A stretch of 35,221 bases of DNA, from the NCBI GenBank assembly GCA_025451675.1, contig JANWJZ010000086.1:1-35221 (forward strand), written 5' to 3'. Positions 24,994 to 32,527 of the stretch are shown here, one piece after another (the first letter of the stretch is position 1; each line of letters opens with the position of its first letter). The position numbers and the translations under genes were made by a program. This DNA is from Halanaerobiales bacterium. Its GTDB lineage: Bacteria > Bacillota > Halanaerobiia > Halanaerobiales > DTU029. The notes below the pieces were generated by a model. It saw only the letters and a list, made by a program, of their open reading frames with translations, was not told the origin of the DNA and made no database searches.

Positions 24994-26390
24994 TGAAGAG
25001 GAAGAGTCTTTTATTCATATTTATGGTTTTCCTGCTTTCTGTTACAGTAATTAGCGGTGAGATTTCCCTTGAAGAGGCTGTCAGGACCGGATTGGAGAAT
25101 AATCATGAGCTGGTGCAGAAGTATCAGGAACTAGTAAATTTAGAGCGGGAGCGGGCCAGCCTGGAGGCAGGAATAGATTGGACCTGGAAGCTGGGCGGTG
25201 ATTATGGGTATGCTTCTGAAAGAATTGATACCTATGGCCCCATAGAGAGCGGAGATAATCTGGTTTTTACCCTGGAGGGTGGGAAAATTACCCTGAAGGG
25301 CCTAGGTATTAACACCCGTTTTTCCCTGGCTGATTATGAACCTTTTAGTTTCAAAAACCTTGATGAAAACTACAAGTTTAGATTAGATATTTCCAGGAGG
25401 TTATTCCCTTTAACACCTACCACTGCCGAGAGAAACCTGCTCCAGATAGAGAACCGGATTAGCATTGCCGAACAGGAGATGAAAGAGGCAAGGATAAGGA
25501 AAGAGATAGAGTGGGTTTCAGCCTATCTCAATCTTCTGCGCTTACAGGAAAGGATACAGGACGCCCAGACCAGATACCGCCTGGCCCTGGAGAACCTGGC
25601 CAGTGTTGAGCTGCAGGCAGAAATGGGAGAGGCAGGGAAGGAGCAGCTCCTGGCAGCACAGCTGGCTGTTAAAGAAACAGAATTGCAGGAAAAGCAGCTG
25701 CTAAATACTTTCCTGCAGGCCAGGGATTCCTTCATCCTGGATACAGGAATCGATGGTGAACTCCTCCTGACTAAAGACAGTGATTACCTGCGGGGTTTTC
25801 TGGAAAGGGCGGATGCCATAGATATAGAATTAGGGACAGAAGAGATAGAGAGACTGTTAAGGGATAATAACCTGCAGTTGCGGCAGCTCAAGTTCAGCAG
25901 GGAATATGCAGAAGAGGAACTGAAATGGCAGGAGGATGAAGGAAAGATAAAGGTGGACACCTTTGGCAACTATAACTATGATGCCGGTTTGCCCGAAGAA
26001 TACAGGAGTTACTGGGAGCTGGGTGTAGGGGTAAGCTATGAATTCTATGATAGCGGAGAGCAGAAATTGGCTGTGGAAGGCATTGAAGCCAGGATAGAGA
26101 ATCTGGAGAGGGAATATGCCCATACTCTGGAGAGATTGAAACAGGAACTTGCGGCCATGTATGCCCAGTACCGGGTGGACCAGATGGCCCTGGAAATCAG
26201 GGCCCTTGGCCTGGAAAGGACAAGGCTCCAGGCAGCCCTTTATAAAGAACAGTATGATAACGGCCTGATCAGTGATAACCAATATGAAGAATTGGTATTA
26301 GCACTCAGGCAGGCCGAACTTGATTATAAAGAAGCCCTGGATAAAGTCAGATTTGACAAACTGCGTATCGCTTTATTTCTCGGGATATAA
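24993..26390 (+). CDS. TolC-family outer membrane efflux channel
   Basis: The 465-residue protein has a signal peptide (MKRKSLLFIFMVFLLSVTVISG), then EISLEEAVRTGLENNHELVQKYQELV, the N-terminal OEP helix. Unlike its upstream neighbour it carries amphipathic, aromatic-rich stretches suited to barrel strands in both halves (about residues 60-130, WTWKLGGDYGYASERID ... FRLDISRRLFP; and about 325-355, YWELGVGVSYEFYDSG). It should trimerise into the outer-membrane exit duct of the pump. Its ATG overlaps the preceding stop codon by 1 bp (TAATG), so translation is coupled. It is the last gene of the efflux operon, with a terminator close behind. Presence of this protein is direct evidence for an outer membrane. 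Confidence 0.88.
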   Translation: MKRKSLLFIFMVFLLSVTVISGEISLEEAVRTGLENNHELVQKYQELVNLERERASLEAGIDWTWKLGGDYGYASERIDTYGPIESGDNLVFTLEGGKITLKGLGINTRFSLADYEPFSFKNLDENYKFRLDISRRLFPLTPTTAERNLLQIENRISIAEQEMKEARIRKEIEWVSAYLNLLRLQERIQDAQTRYRLALENLASVELQAEMGEAGKEQLLAAQLAVKETELQEKQLLNTFLQARDSFILDTGIDGELLLTKDSDYLRGFLERADAIDIELGTEEIERLLRDNNLQLRQLKFSREYAEEELKWQEDEGKIKVDTFGNYNYDAGLPEEYRSYWELGVGVSYEFYDSGEQKLAVEGIEARIENLEREYAHTLERLKQELAAMYAQYRVDQMALEIRALGLERTRLQAALYKEQYDNGLISDNQYEELVLALRQAELDYKEALDKVRFDKLRIALFLGI

Positions 26391-26409
26391 TAAAGAATGC
26401 ACAGGGAGA

Positions 26410-26440
26410 AATAGCACAGAGAACTTCTGTGCTATTTTCA
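26410..26440 (+). terminator. Terminator of the efflux operon
   Basis: 10-bp stem AATAGCACAG (26410-26419) / CTGTGCTATT (26427-26436) followed by TTC. The T-run is short, but the position 20 bp after the last stop fits. Confidence 0.7.
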
Positions 26441-26632
26441 TGTCGAAAAATGTGGGAAAAAACGAGAACTACACCAAAGTATAGTAGAAATACAAGTTAA
26501 AATATGGTACTATTAATTCAATATAGGAATTTTCTGCTTTTTTGATTGGTGCTATATATATAATCTATAAATTTGTTACAACTGCAGTTCAATTATATAA
26601 GTAAAAAAAAGAGATAAAGAGGTGGTTTTTTT

Positions 26633-27127
26633 ATGAAGAAAAAATTTTTTTTATCAATTCTATTTCTAATTTTGATTTCGATCAGTATATGTGCAGCTAA
26701 TGAGAGAATTGGTATAGGGTTTTCATTTGATTTGCGTTACCTGAGTAAGCCACATTTTATTTTAAGTCTGGAAGGGGATTTAGGCGATAGTTTTAATTAT
26801 CGAGTTTCTAAAGATTTTGTAGGTGAAAAAGATATTAAATTAATGGTTGGAAAATATCTTGTTAATGAATCTGGCGACTTCCAATGTTCCTTTGCTCTTG
26901 GCATAAAGTATATAGAACAGGATGATTATAAATGGCTTTATAGAATAGAGATGACTTCTCAGGAGGCTTTTGAAGAAAAGTTGTTTTCTTTCTCTTCTGA
27001 AAATTATATATCAAGGTTTCTAATAGAAAACTATTATCCTGATCGTGATGGAACAATACAATTACATAAAATGTATTGGCCTAAGGATGAAAACTATTAT
27101 ATAAATTATATATTTTTTGATTGGTGA
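26633..27127 (+). CDS. Small secreted protein, function unknown
   Basis: A 164-residue protein with a clear signal peptide (MKKKFFLSILFLILISISICAAN). The mature part has alternating polar and hydrophobic residues (IGIGFSFDLRYL, FILSLEGDLGDSFNYRVS, FQCSFALGIKYIEQ), suggesting a beta-rich periplasmic or outer-membrane protein, and it ends in aromatic residues (NYIFFDW), as do many outer-membrane barrel proteins. I do not recognise the family. It is noticeably more AT-rich than the genes around it, consistent with an accessory or recently acquired gene. GAGGTGG precedes ATG 26633. It stands alone between the efflux terminator and a REP-like region. Confidence 0.6.
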   Translation: MKKKFFLSILFLILISISICAANERIGIGFSFDLRYLSKPHFILSLEGDLGDSFNYRVSKDFVGEKDIKLMVGKYLVNESGDFQCSFALGIKYIEQDDYKWLYRIEMTSQEAFEEKLFSFSSENYISRFLIENYYPDRDGTIQLHKMYWPKDENYYINYIFFDW

Positions 27128-27221
27128 AAAATCCCGGATTTTTAATAGCAAAAAAGTATAGCGGTGTAAATTAAAAGGTTAACATGATACTGTTCAAGTT
27201 ACACAATAGCATTTTAGCATA

Positions 27222-27246
27222 AAGAGAACCGTTCCCCTGTGTCGTT
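27222..27246. repeat. Degenerate REP-like element, partial copy
   Basis: AGAGAACCGTTCCCCTGTGTCGTT has the same core (GAACCGT-CCCCTGTGTC) as the full copies at 27327 and 32531, but its left arm does not pair (CATAAAGA in place of GACACAGG). A further loose TTGTGTCGT echo is at 27254-27262. Confidence 0.55.
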
Positions 27247-27266
27247 ATCCCTCTTGTGTCGTACCC

Positions 27267-27296
27267 TTGTGTTATCTACCTGTAATACGATATAAT
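27267..27296 (+). promoter_or_regulatory. Possible promoter for the pseudouridine synthase gene
   Basis: TTGTGT (27267-27272), 18-bp spacer, TATAAT (27291-27296), about 80 bp before the GTG at 27377. A REP-like hairpin lies between promoter and gene. Confidence 0.5.
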
Positions 27297-27326
27297 AGGG
27301 CCAATGCGAGGGGTTGTTTTACTATA

Positions 27327-27352
27327 GCACAGGAGAACCGTCCCCCTGTGTC
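27327..27352 (-). repeat. REP-like palindromic element, copy 1
   Basis: GCACAGG and CCTGTGTC arms flank AGAACCGTCCCC. Its reverse complement matches the copy at 32531-32557 almost base for base (one terminal difference). It forms a stable hairpin with an imperfectly paired centre, typical of REP/RAYT-associated repeats. Confidence 0.75.
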
Positions 27353-27376
27353 ATTGTGTTATGAGGAGGATTAATT

Positions 27377-28159
27377 GTGGAGATACCCGTTATTTTTGAA
27401 GATAATCATTTGCTGGCAGTAATAAAACCACCCAATATCCTGTCCCAGGGAGATAATAGCGGGGATAAGGATATGCTTTCTATATTAAAGGAAAAAATAA
27501 AAACCCGGGATAATAAACCGGGCAATGTTTATTTAGGTCTGCTCCACCGCCTGGACAGGCCTGTCGGGGGAGTCATGGTTTTTGCCAAAACATCCAAATC
27601 TGCCTCCCGGCTTTCCGCCCAGATCAGGGAGAGGGAATTTAAAAAGGGCTACCTGGCTGTAGTCCATGGTGTCCCGGAGAAAAAGAAAGATATATTGGAA
27701 AACTATCTCCTGAAGAACAGGAAGACAAATACAGTATCTGTTGTCGATAAAGGTACAGAAGGGGCCCAAAAGGCTGTGCTGGATTATGAGGTGTTAGACT
27801 ACTCTGATGGCTATAGCCTCCTTAAAGTTAACCTCCACACCGGAAGGCCTCACCAGATCCGGGTGCAACTGGCCGCCATAGGGTATCCCTTATATGGAGA
27901 CCAGCGTTATGGTTATAGGGTGAATAAAAAAGGCCAGCAGATTGCCCTCTGGTCCCATACCATTACCTGTAAGCATCCCATATTTAATGCTGAGCTTTCC
28001 TTTATCAGTTATCCTGCAAAAAGGGGAATCTGGAGCAAATTTGAGCTGGAGCAGGCAGGACAGGGTTGTACAATATTCCATGAGGACTGGACTCCGGAGC
28101 AGAGGAATGCCCTGTCAGAGAAGCTGATAATTATAAAGAAACAGAAAACATCTACGTGA
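27377..28159 (+). CDS. RluA-family RNA pseudouridine synthase
   Basis: Converts specific uridines in rRNA or tRNA to pseudouridine. The 260-residue protein has the RluA motif HRLDRPVGG with catalytic D60, FEDNHLLAVIKPPN at the N-terminus, KKGYLAVVHG, and LHTGRPHQIRVQLAAIGYPLYGDQRYG (from about 153). There is no N-terminal S4 domain, so it belongs to the short forms; the target base cannot be predicted. Translation starts at a GTG preceded by AGGAGGATT. It is monocistronic, with a terminator just after the stop. Confidence 0.93.
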   Translation: MEIPVIFEDNHLLAVIKPPNILSQGDNSGDKDMLSILKEKIKTRDNKPGNVYLGLLHRLDRPVGGVMVFAKTSKSASRLSAQIREREFKKGYLAVVHGVPEKKKDILENYLLKNRKTNTVSVVDKGTEGAQKAVLDYEVLDYSDGYSLLKVNLHTGRPHQIRVQLAAIGYPLYGDQRYGYRVNKKGQQIALWSHTITCKHPIFNAELSFISYPAKRGIWSKFELEQAGQGCTIFHEDWTPEQRNALSEKLIIIKKQKTST

Positions 28160-28187
28160 AAAAGCAGATTTTTAGTCTGCTTTTTTT
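28160..28187 (+). terminator. Terminator of the pseudouridine synthase gene
   Basis: Stem AAAAGCAGA (28160-28168) / TCTGCTTTT (28176-28184) with a 7-nt loop and continuing T-run. It directly abuts the -35 box of the iron operon. Confidence 0.9.
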
Positions 28188-28189
28188 AA

Positions 28190-28218
28190 TTGACAGAATG
28201 GAAAAAAAGTGCTATTAT
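28190..28218 (+). promoter_or_regulatory. Consensus-like promoter of the iron operon
   Basis: TTGACA (28190-28195), 17-bp spacer, TATTAT (28213-28218). Same -35, spacing and -10 as the efflux promoter, about 130 bp upstream of the first gene. Confidence 0.8.
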
Positions 28219-28230
28219 GATTAATGGAAA

Positions 28231-28245
28231 TGAAAGTCATTTTCA
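28231..28245 (+). promoter_or_regulatory. Fur-box-like site 1
   Basis: TGAAAGTCATTTTCA is a 7-1-7 inverted repeat with one arm mismatch, related to the Fur consensus TGATAATnATTATCA. It lies just downstream of the -10, over the expected transcription start, a typical place for iron-dependent repression. Confidence 0.65.
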
Positions 28246-28261
28246 TTTAAAACAAATTGAA

Positions 28262-28284
28262 TAAAGAACCGGTTCTTTTTTTAT
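28262..28284 (+). promoter_or_regulatory. Leader hairpin, possible attenuator
   Basis: AAAGAACCGGTTCTTT (28263-28278) is a perfect 16-bp palindrome followed by a T-run (TTTTATTTTT) inside the 5' leader of the iron operon. It could fold into a weak terminator or be a protein site. The tight loop makes the RNA hairpin only moderately convincing. Confidence 0.4.
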
Positions 28285-28297
28285 TTTTAGGGTTTAT

Positions 28298-28312
28298 TGA
28301 GAATCATTATCA
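28298..28312 (+). promoter_or_regulatory. Fur-box-like site 2
   Basis: TGAGAATCATTATCA differs from the 7-1-7 Fur consensus (TGATAATnATTATCA) at one position, and the flanks extend the palindrome (ATTGA...TCAAT). It lies about 38 bp before the first start codon of the feo cluster. Confidence 0.75.
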
Positions 28313-28349
28313 ATTGTGAAAAATTGCTCGAGAAAATGAGGGATGTACA

Positions 28350-28904
28350 GTGAATCGTGCAATTGCTAAAACGGTACGAAAATTTGAAGTTCTTGCTTCT
28401 AAAATCCTGCCCCTGTCCCGTATTTATATGTATCCATATCAACATATCGTACAGAGGGAAATAGAACTGGCAGACGTAGAGCCTGGAGCACAGGTATTGC
28501 AGATAGGTGCAGGTTCTGTACCATATACTGCCCTGTACCTGGCCGGGATGGGAGATTTTTATGTCACAGCCCTGGATATAGATCCTGTCGCTGTAAAATG
28601 TGCTGAAGGGTGGGTACAGAGGATGGGGTATTCTGACAGGGTAAGAGTAATGTACACTGGCGGTAATGATTATTCACTGGAAGATATCGCAGCGGCCTTT
28701 ATTGCCCTGCAGGTGGAACCGAAGGAAGAGGTTATGGATTATTTGATGGACCAGGGCCAGCAGGGGTTGAAGATAATCGTCAGGGAACCCAGCGAGCGCT
28801 ATGCCTCCCAGTATGATCCCATACCAGATAAATGGGTGCCGGTTTCCCGGATATACCAGGGCATGTCTACCTTCACTTATTCCAATCTATATATAAAAGC
28901 CTGA
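28350..28904 (+). CDS. Nicotianamine synthase-like / SAM-binding protein (NAS-like 1)
   Basis: A 184-residue protein with a Rossmann-type SAM site: VLQIGAGSVPYTALYLA followed by ALDIDPVAVKCAEGWV. The G-x-G-x-x-P-x-T-A-x-x-LA pattern, with Pro and Thr after the glycine loop, is that of nicotianamine synthases and CntL-like enzymes, not of ordinary methyltransferases. Those enzymes transfer aminobutanoyl units from SAM to make metal ligands. A paralogue lies in the same operon (30234-30821). It is first behind the Fur-type sites. GTG start at 28350 with GAGGGAT upstream. The later region (AAFIALQVEPKEEVMDYL, IIVREPSERYASQYDPIPD) is divergent and the protein is shorter than plant NAS, so a different SAM-dependent reaction is possible. 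Confidence 0.6.
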   Translation: MNRAIAKTVRKFEVLASKILPLSRIYMYPYQHIVQREIELADVEPGAQVLQIGAGSVPYTALYLAGMGDFYVTALDIDPVAVKCAEGWVQRMGYSDRVRVMYTGGNDYSLEDIAAAFIALQVEPKEEVMDYLMDQGQQGLKIIVREPSERYASQYDPIPDKWVPVSRIYQGMSTFTYSNLYIKA

Positions 28905-28962
28905 GCTATTCCAGGAAGGTTGTGCAAAGAACTAACTAAAGCTGGCCGGGGAGATGAAGAGA

Positions 28963-29955
28963 ATGAAAAGAGATAGGAAAACACTCCTGTCATTATTCCT
29001 GATACTCATATGTGTTATCCTGTTTTTTTATAAGTTCAATATAAGGGAAATCATAGCTGTGATTAATTTAATGCCTGTACATGTCATCCTGTCAGTACTT
29101 TTGTTACATATAATCACATTAGTACTGGGGGCTTTTAAATGGTATTTGATGCTGGCAGGTATTGGTCAGCGTAATAAAATGGGTCTTATATTTAATATTC
29201 ATATATCAACAATGTATTTTGATAATATTACACCCGGTGCAAAGATGGGAGGAGAGGGGGTCCGCCTATATTTGACGCGGAGATTACTGGATATAGATTA
29301 TGCCAGTGTAACCGGGCTTATTGGCCTGGATAAAGTTACAACCATGGTCCCTTTCATACTCATGTGCATAATGGCCTTAGTCGGGCAGTGGAGCTATTTT
29401 TATAAAAGTTCTCTGGGTAGATGGATTTTCATTGTCCTGCTTTTTTTAACATTTATCATACTTATAGCTATTGTGGCCATGCTGAATTTGGGGCGGAAGG
29501 GAAATAACATTAATAACAGTAAACCGTCAAGGGTAAAATCATTTCTGGCCAATGCGGGCCATGTATTCCGGATGCTTTTTACCAGTAAACGGGAGGCCTT
29601 TCTCTTATTCCTTCTTTCGGCCATTATCTGGTCCAGTTATCTTTTAAAGATGTATATACTGGCCCTGGCTATAGGTGTCAATATCCCCTTTCACACCTTA
29701 TCATCAGCCAGTATACTGGCCTATCTGGCTGGTATGTTACCCTTGACTCCTGGAGGATTGGGTTTTTTTGATGGTACCATCGGTGGCATTTTACTCCTAT
29801 TTAATGTCGATGAACTGGCCATAGGTACCCTGGTTTTATTGTATCGCCTTACTACATATTTCTTTACATTGTTGCTTGGCGGAATTTCCTCAATAATTCT
29901 TTTTAATAAAGTGAATGAGAAAAAAATTATCGATAAAGGAGGATATAAATGTTGA
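28963..29955 (+). CDS. UPF0104 / LPG-synthase-TM flippase-like membrane protein
   Basis: An approximately 330-residue protein with about eight membrane helices. Family signatures are ITPGAKMGGEGVRLYLTRRLL (the conserved 'PG-x-x-GE-x-R' loop) and LAGMLPLTPGGLGFFDGTIGG near the C-terminus. This family (AglD/MprF N-terminal flippase-like, TIGR00374) is linked to movement or synthesis of lipids and lipid-linked compounds; no catalytic MprF domain is attached. Its position between a NAS-like gene and feoA is unusual. It could move a metal ligand or lipid, but this is inference. ATG 28963 is at proper distance from GGGGAG (28948-28953); ATG 28954 is an alternative. The 3' end overlaps feoA by 7 bp. 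Confidence 0.8.
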   Translation: MKRDRKTLLSLFLILICVILFFYKFNIREIIAVINLMPVHVILSVLLLHIITLVLGAFKWYLMLAGIGQRNKMGLIFNIHISTMYFDNITPGAKMGGEGVRLYLTRRLLDIDYASVTGLIGLDKVTTMVPFILMCIMALVGQWSYFYKSSLGRWIFIVLLFLTFIILIAIVAMLNLGRKGNNINNSKPSRVKSFLANAGHVFRMLFTSKREAFLLFLLSAIIWSSYLLKMYILALAIGVNIPFHTLSSASILAYLAGMLPLTPGGLGFFDGTIGGILLLFNVDELAIGTLVLLYRLTTYFFTLLLGGISSIILFNKVNEKKIIDKGGYKC

Positions 29956-30233
29956 ATAAATGCCTGGATCCACACTGCAAACAAATTAAAAATGAACAAA
30001 AACCTCTGGCCTTTTTAAGCCCCGGACAGAGAGGTAAATTGGTTCAAATAGATGGTGGCCAGAAGATGAGAAAGCGTCTGGAGGCATTGGGAATCAGGCC
30101 CGGGAAAGAGGTATGTATGAAGAGTGCATTTTTTACCAGGGGACCTGTCGTGGTGAGCCTGGACGGACGCCTGATTGCAATAGGCCGGGGGCAGGCCCAG
30201 AAAATATATGTGGAAAAGGTAAGGGAAGATTAG
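29949..30233 (+). CDS. feoA: FeoA-family ferrous iron transport protein
   Basis: A 94-residue protein whose residues 20-94 form the SH3-like FeoA domain: FLSPGQRGKLVQIDGG, RKRLEALGIRPGKEV, and GPVVVSLDGRLIAIGRGQAQKIYV. FeoA assists the FeoB permease in the cytoplasm. The N-terminal 19 residues form an extension with two cysteines (C5 and C10) that is not part of the usual domain. AAGGAGGATATAA precedes ATG 29949, which overlaps the end of the flippase-like gene. The next gene begins directly after its stop codon (TAG ATG). Confidence 0.92.
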   Translation: MLNKCLDPHCKQIKNEQKPLAFLSPGQRGKLVQIDGGQKMRKRLEALGIRPGKEVCMKSAFFTRGPVVVSLDGRLIAIGRGQAQKIYVEKVRED

Positions 30234-30821
30234 ATGGTCGGTATCATATATGATTATTTTTTCAAAATAGTTATCCTTCTGGAAGATTTGTGCTGCAGGT
30301 ATATTGGTTTTGGGAAACTGTATCACCGTCTATTTTATCAGGGGATGATAGAGAGAGAAGTTGAATTGGCAGGCCTGAAACCTGGAGAACGGGTATTGCA
30401 CATAGGAGGGGGTTGTTTCCCCTTTACAGCTATATATCTTGCGTTGAAGGGGTACAAAGTACAGGTAATAGATATGGAGGCAAAGGCGGTAGAAAAGGCA
30501 AAAGCAGTAATAGAGAAATGGGGCCTGAAGGATTATATTGAGGTCCTTGAAGCCAACGGCCTGGATGTATCCGGTGAGGGTTTTGATGTAGTATGGATTT
30601 CCCTCCATGTACATCCAAAAGAAGAGATCATTAAAAAACTCCTGTCTACTTTACCCTCATCAGGGAGGATAATCTACCGGAACCCCAGAGGGGTTTTACG
30701 CCGCTTTTATCCGGTGGTGAAACCGGAACAGATTTTGAAAAAAGGGGATTATCACCTGGCTGATCAAATTATACAGAAAGAGTCTATAGTAATTTATAAT
30801 CAGGGTGGAGTGGTAGCATGA
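30234..30821 (+). CDS. Nicotianamine synthase-like protein (NAS-like 2)
   Basis: A 195-residue paralogue of the first gene of the operon. The core GERVLHIGGGCFPFTAIYLA, then VQVIDMEAKAVEKAK, FDVVWISLHVHPKEEIIKKLL and IIYRNPRGVLRRFYPVV lines up motif by motif with nicotianamine synthases: SAM loop with Pro-x-Thr, acidic D-x-E after strand 2, a late RxxxGxxxxxYP element. The match is closer than for NAS-like 1 and resembles the short archaeal form in size. NAS-type enzymes condense aminobutanoyl groups from SAM into metal-chelating opine precursors. Its ATG follows the feoA stop with no gap, and its end overlaps feoB by 4 bp (ATGA), so it is made in step with the iron permease. No opine dehydrogenase gene is present. 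Confidence 0.65.
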   Translation: MVGIIYDYFFKIVILLEDLCCRYIGFGKLYHRLFYQGMIEREVELAGLKPGERVLHIGGGCFPFTAIYLALKGYKVQVIDMEAKAVEKAKAVIEKWGLKDYIEVLEANGLDVSGEGFDVVWISLHVHPKEEIIKKLLSTLPSSGRIIYRNPRGVLRRFYPVVKPEQILKKGDYHLADQIIQKESIVIYNQGGVVA

Positions 30822-32524
30822 AAGTATTGTTGATGGGCAACCCCAATGTTGGTAAAAGTGTCTTATTTTCTGAACTGACCGGAATAACAGCCATGTCGGC
30901 CAATTATCCCGGGACTACAGTGAGCTACAGCCAGGGGCTTTTTGAAATAGACGGCCTGAAGATTTCCCTGGTGGATGTACCGGGAACCTATGCACTGGAT
31001 ATGGGGACAGAGGCTGAGGTGATTGCCAATGAATTCCTGGATAAAGGGGCTGATGCAATTGTAATCGTCCTGGATGCCACCAACCTGGAGAGGAACCTAT
31101 ATCTGGCCTTACAGGTACTGGATAGGGGTTTCCCCACTGTAGTGGCCCTGAACCTGATGGATGTAGCGAGGAACAGAGGTATTAAAATCGATATCAAGAC
31201 TTTAGGGGAAAAGCTGGGTGTCCCTGTTGTAGCGACTACAGCCGTAAAGGGCCAGGGAATAGAGGACCTGAAGAAAACCCTGCTGACTGTCCTGGAACAG
31301 AAACGTGTTCCAGGTATAAGATGGGGGAAACAGGATTACTGGAAGGCTGCAGAGAGAATTGCCAGAAAGACGCAGAGTTTTGAACAGGGTAAGAGGACCC
31401 TTGGGGATAGACTGGATGAAAAGATACTGCAACCTTTATCAGGTAGCCTTATTGCCATAGCAGTGACCCTTTTATCTTTTGCCGGTATAGTGGGTGTGGG
31501 GATGGGGGTCAGGAATTTTATACTGCGACCCATCTTTGATAATTTTATAGAACCTGTTATTAGGACTATAGTCATCAGTATAGTTCCTGCCGGGGTTTTC
31601 CAGAATATCCTTATAGGGGATTATGGGTTTTTGATAAAGACCATTGAATGGCCCTTGACCCTGATGTTTCCCTACGTGGTCTCCTTTTATATAGTCCTGG
31701 CCTTTCTTGAAGACAGCGGTTATATGCCCCGCCTGGCAGCCCTTTTAGATTCAGTCTTCAAAAAGATTGGCTTACAGGGAACGGCAATGATCCCATTCAT
31801 ACTGGGTTACGGTTGTGCCATACCTGCTATACTGGCTACCCGTTCTTTAAATGACAGGCGGGAGCGTAAGATGGTGTCTACCCTTATTGCCCTTGGGGTA
31901 CCCTGTATTTCCCAGACCGGTGCTTTTATATCTTTATTGGGAGCCAGGTCATTTTTATTGGTAATTGCATTATATCTTATCTCATTAACAGCGGTATTCA
32001 TAACAGGGCGGATTTTGCTGCGCCTAAATCCGGAACCGCCTGAACCGTTGGCCATGGAACTGCCACCACTGCTATGGCCAGAGATGAGAACGGTCAGCAG
32101 AAGGACCTGGCACCGCCTGAAGGGTACCATTACTGACGCTTTTATACCATTGACAATAGTAGTGGCCGTAACATCCATCCTGTATGAAACAGGTGGTTTA
32201 CATTATATAGGGAATCTCCTCAGCCCGCTGGTAGTAAAATGGCTGGGTTTACCGGCGGAAGCCAGTGTCGGTCTGATTGCGGGAATTGTAAGACGGGAAC
32301 TGGCGGTACTTCCGCTGCTGGAAATGAATCTGACCACTGCTCAATTATTTGTGGGGGCAGTAGTTGCCCTCTTTTACCTGCCCTGTGCAGCAGTCTTTGG
32401 TGTGCTGGCTACTGAATTCAGTGTCAAAGAAGCTGCAGGTGTAGGACTGATAACCATATTCCTGGCCTTCACCATAGGCGGCCTGTTTAATCACCTCTTC
32501 AAATTCATAGCCTTCATATTTTAA
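30818..32524 (+). CDS. feoB: FeoB-family ferrous iron permease (short variant)
   Basis: Imports Fe2+ across the inner membrane. The N-terminal G domain has G1 GNPNVGKS (7-14), the switch Thr in PGTTVSY, G3 DVPGTY (53-58) and G4 NLMD (112-115). A short helical linker leads to a membrane domain from about 205 with FLEDSGYMPRLA, GYGCAIPAILATRSL and, near the end, FYLPCAAVFGVLATE. At 568 residues it is about 100-200 shorter than common FeoBs. Where they have a Cys-(S/G)-A-R-L-P gate motif, this protein reads VPCISQTGAF. FeoA is separate, encoded one gene upstream. A variant metal preference is possible. The start overlaps the NAS-like gene (ATGA). Confidence 0.9.
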   Translation: MKVLLMGNPNVGKSVLFSELTGITAMSANYPGTTVSYSQGLFEIDGLKISLVDVPGTYALDMGTEAEVIANEFLDKGADAIVIVLDATNLERNLYLALQVLDRGFPTVVALNLMDVARNRGIKIDIKTLGEKLGVPVVATTAVKGQGIEDLKKTLLTVLEQKRVPGIRWGKQDYWKAAERIARKTQSFEQGKRTLGDRLDEKILQPLSGSLIAIAVTLLSFAGIVGVGMGVRNFILRPIFDNFIEPVIRTIVISIVPAGVFQNILIGDYGFLIKTIEWPLTLMFPYVVSFYIVLAFLEDSGYMPRLAALLDSVFKKIGLQGTAMIPFILGYGCAIPAILATRSLNDRRERKMVSTLIALGVPCISQTGAFISLLGARSFLLVIALYLISLTAVFITGRILLRLNPEPPEPLAMELPPLLWPEMRTVSRRTWHRLKGTITDAFIPLTIVVAVTSILYETGGLHYIGNLLSPLVVKWLGLPAEASVGLIAGIVRRELAVLPLLEMNLTTAQLFVGAVVALFYLPCAAVFGVLATEFSVKEAAGVGLITIFLAFTIGGLFNHLFKFIAFIF

Positions 32525-32527
32525 CTA

